Shown: positions 62,108-64,000 of the stretch, piece after piece
Layout of the letters: each line of letters starts with the position of its first letter
Numbering within the stretch: position 1 is the first letter of the stretch
Translations under genes and position numbers: made by a program
Origin: an uncultured bacterium
GTDB lineage: Bacteria; CSSED10-310; CALFER01
NCBI GenBank assembly: GCA_937951895.1
Contig: CALFER010000024.1
Span: 62,001-126,000, forward strand
Reading direction: 5' to 3'
Length of the DNA: 64,000 bases
The notes under the pieces: model-generated
Databases searched by the model: none
The model's input: the letters and a program-made list of their open reading frames with translations, nothing else
Told to the model about the DNA's origin: nothing

Positions 62108-63181
62108 ATGAAAAAACAACGATTCGCATTCCTGATACTCATCGTCATCATCATCGGACTCGGAATCATAAAACGGATCTGGTTCCCCTCCCGATCCGAT
62201 CAGAACGGTCATCGAACCGATACGCGCGCCGTCACGTTACCCGTTTCTGTTCTCGAACTGCGCCTCGAAGATTACGCCGACCGGATCATGACGAACGGCG
62301 TCGTACTGGCATCGGAATCTGTCGAGATTCGCAGTGAGACATCGGGAAAAATCGTCGGGATCTATTTCACGGAAGGAGCATTCGTTGAGAAAGACGCGTT
62401 GCTGATCAGGATCGATGACAGCGAATTGCGTGCCCGCGAACTGAGTGCTCGCCATCGGGTATCCCTTGCCCGGACGACCGCAAAACGCCAGCAGACGCTG
62501 AACGAGAAAAAGATGGCGAGTCAGGAGGAACTGGACAGCGCCCTCAATGAACTCGACCTCGCCGAGGCCGATCTTCAACTCATCCGGACACAGATCGCGA
62601 AAACCGAAATCCGGGCCCCGTTCAGAGGTTATGTCGGAATCCGGGAAGTCAGCCCGGGAGCCTATGTCACTCCCGCCACGACCATCACGACGCTCGTCGA
62701 TCAGGCGGAAGTCCGGGTCGATTTCTCGGTTCCCGAGCGTCATGCGGCAGGCATCGCGACCGGGAATCCGGTGATGGTTCACGTGCATGCATCCATGCAA
62801 CCCTTCGAGGGAGCGGTCATCGCGCGAGATGCATCGATCGATGCAGCGACACACACCTTGAGACTTCAGGCTCGATTACCCAACGTCGAGGGGTTCATCA
62901 TCCCCGGCACATCGGCCACAGTGACCCTGCCGCTTCCGGTTCGCCGTGTGATCATGGCACCGGCCGGAGCCATCATACCGGAACTCAAAGGGCATCGTGT
63001 CTTCCTGTTCCTCGACGGCAAGGCGGTTTCCCGGGCGGTTTCGATCGGCGTGCGGACTCCGGATCGCATCGAGATTGCCTCCGGAGTACAAGAAGGAGAT
63101 GTTCTCATCACATCCGCACTCCTGCAACTCCGCGATGGCATGCCGGTTCAGCGTGAAGACGCCGATCTGAAATCGGAATGA
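62108..63181 (+). CDS. RND efflux periplasmic adaptor (MFP) subunit
   Basis: 357 residues: N-terminal transmembrane/signal helix (about 7-22), biotinyl-lipoyl-like half (Ser-Gly-Lys-Ile-Val-Gly-Ile-Tyr-Phe), a hairpin (about 115-165), Ile-Arg-Ala-Pro-Phe-Arg-Gly-Tyr-Val-Gly-Ile-Arg and barrel domains. It links the pump to an outer-membrane channel. It precedes the pump gene by 19 bp. An inner-membrane anchor rather than a lipoprotein is suggested because no lipobox is seen. Confidence 0.92.
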   Translation: MKKQRFAFLILIVIIIGLGIIKRIWFPSRSDQNGHRTDTRAVTLPVSVLELRLEDYADRIMTNGVVLASESVEIRSETSGKIVGIYFTEGAFVEKDALLIRIDDSELRARELSARHRVSLARTTAKRQQTLNEKKMASQEELDSALNELDLAEADLQLIRTQIAKTEIRAPFRGYVGIREVSPGAYVTPATTITTLVDQAEVRVDFSVPERHAAGIATGNPVMVHVHASMQPFEGAVIARDASIDAATHTLRLQARLPNVEGFIIPGTSATVTLPLPVRRVIMAPAGAIIPELKGHRVFLFLDGKAVSRAVSIGVRTPDRIEIASGVQEGDVLITSALLQLRDGMPVQREDADLKSE

Positions 63182-63200
63182 GCCGCGAGGTGCCGGACCC

Positions 63201-64000
63201 ATGACCCTGTCGTCACTGTGCATTCACCGCCCGGTTCTCACCTGGGTTCTGACAATCGCGATCATCCTGTTTGGCGCGATCAGTTTCACTTATCTGAGCG
63301 TTCGTGAGTATCCCAACATCGATCCGTCAATCATTTCCATCAGCACCTCCTACACCGGTGCCAGTGCAGAAGTGATCGAGACACAGATCACGGAACCACT
63401 TGAAGATGCCGTGAGCAGTGTTCCCGGAATCCGGGCCATCAACTCGACCAGCCGGGAGGGAAGGAGCGGCATCAGCATCGAATTCGAACTCGGAGTCGAT
63501 CTCGAAACAGCCGCCAACGACGTTCGAGACAAGGTGTCCGGTGCGATCGGTGATCTTCCCGCCGACGCCGATCCGCCATCGGTTGCAAAGGCGGATGCCG
63601 ATGCGATGCCGATCCTCATGATCAACATCAACAGTCCATCCCGAGATCTCCTCAATCTGACAGCTCTTGCTGAAGATACCTTCAAGGAAATGCTCCAGAC
63701 AATCAATGGAGTCAGCGAGATCAGTCTCATGGGGGAGAAGCAGTATGCGATGCGGTTGTGGATGGATCCGATCCGACTTGCGTCCTACAGACTGACACCG
63801 CAGGATGTCCGGAATGCGGTGAACAGCGAGAATGTCGAGTTGCCGGCGGGAAGTATCGAAGGGGATACGGTCGAACTGACGATTGGCACGAAGAGTCGAC
63901 TTGAGACCGTGGATGAGTTCAACGACGTGATCATCCGCGATGACGGCGGGCGGATCATTCGATTCCGGGATATCGGGTGGGCGGAGTTAGGTGCAGAAAA
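63201..64000 (+). CDS. RND efflux pump permease, N-terminal part (3' end outside window)
   Basis: The first ~266 codons of an AcrB/MexF-type pump: Ser-Leu-Cys-Ile-His-Arg-Pro-Val-Leu-Thr, transmembrane helix 1, Ile-Ser-Ile-Ser-Thr-Ser-Tyr-Thr-Gly-Ala and Ile-Glu-Thr-Gln-Ile-Thr-Glu-Pro-Leu-Glu, the conserved porter-domain start. Drug or solute range is unknown. The frame stays open to the window end. It forms an operon with the preceding adaptor. Confidence 0.93.
   Translation, partial: MTLSSLCIHRPVLTWVLTIAIILFGAISFTYLSVREYPNIDPSIISISTSYTGASAEVIETQITEPLEDAVSSVPGIRAINSTSREGRSGISIEFELGVDLETAANDVRDKVSGAIGDLPADADPPSVAKADADAMPILMININSPSRDLLNLTALAEDTFKEMLQTINGVSEISLMGEKQYAMRLWMDPIRLASYRLTPQDVRNAVNSENVELPAGSIEGDTVELTIGTKSRLETVDEFNDVIIRDDGGRIIRFRDIGWAELGAE

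Overview
The window is a chromosomal segment of a diderm (Gram-negative-type), probably respiring and surface-rich bacterium. The evidence is an outer-membrane TonB-dependent receptor with an N-terminal carboxypeptidase-regulatory domain (the Oar-like type common in Acidobacteriota and related uncultured phyla), an ExbB/ExbD/ExbD/TonB operon, a PorV/TraF-like barrel, a LpxL-like acyltransferase, HtrA, RND efflux genes and a YkuD transpeptidase. Phylum cannot be fixed from sequence alone. The Oar-like receptor, the Pro-Thr linkers on secreted proteins and the GldA/F/G + DUF4340 operon suggest an uncultured Acidobacteriota/FCB-like lineage (inference). No prophage, IS element, CRISPR array or integrase was seen. 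Coding density is very high and no stretch over about 300 bp lacks a gene. The largest gaps are 58209-58427, 53223-53429, 46368-46538 and 512-676; apart from the terminator at 536-565 in the last, I see no strong feature in them.

Layout. 1-3.7 kb: end of a secreted Pro-Thr-linker protein and the Oar-like receptor, each followed by a clear intrinsic terminator. 3.7-6.8 kb: queC overlapping an outer-membrane barrel gene, then a convergent TPR gene and a small membrane protein. 6.8-13.1 kb: glutamine synthetase followed by three glycosyltransferases and an acyltransferase-like gene (glycan/glycolipid locus 1). 13.0-19.3 kb (minus strand): YgjP-like peptidase, two small membrane proteins, the TonB energising operon and two Opp/Dpp ATPases without permeases. 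19.4-25 kb: hypothetical gene, tRNA-Ala(GGC), then a minus-strand run of ydcH-like, psd, pssA and histidine kinase, a HAD phosphatase and an apparently inactive M29 peptidase homologue. 25.1-31.8 kb (minus): Gld-type ABC exporter operon with a DUF4340 protein, then HtrA.

31.9-39.4 kb: polysaccharide locus 2 (O-antigen ligase-like, GT-C, AsnB, unknown alpha/alpha-barrel-like protein, flippase). 39.5-42.9 kb: succinate dehydrogenase/fumarate reductase in the order A-C-D-B. 42.9-46.4 kb (minus): dus, divergent polysaccharide deacetylase and an S41 protease homologue whose catalytic Ser and Lys are both replaced. 46.5-48.7 kb: rhomboid protease, PPK2, methyltransferase. 48.7-53.2 kb (minus): secreted adhesin-like protein with a C-terminal VPVTG/TM/basic tail, and two tandem PilT-type ATPases. 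53.4-58.2 kb: DUF2141 protein, then an overlapping minus-strand operon of P-type ATPase, diguanylate cyclase and L,D-transpeptidase. 58.4-64 kb: a large modular surface protein ending in VPSTG/TM/basic tail, a ferritin-like gene, and an RND adaptor/pump pair cut by the window end.

The main theme is the cell envelope: glycan assembly, outer-membrane uptake, phospholipid synthesis, quality control and surface proteins. Best leads: (i) two surface proteins sharing a VPxTG-TM-basic C-terminus, suggesting an undescribed sortase- or exosortase-like sorting pathway; (ii) two peptidase homologues (M29 and S41) that appear to have lost their catalytic residues; (iii) repeated tail-to-tail overlaps of convergent genes.
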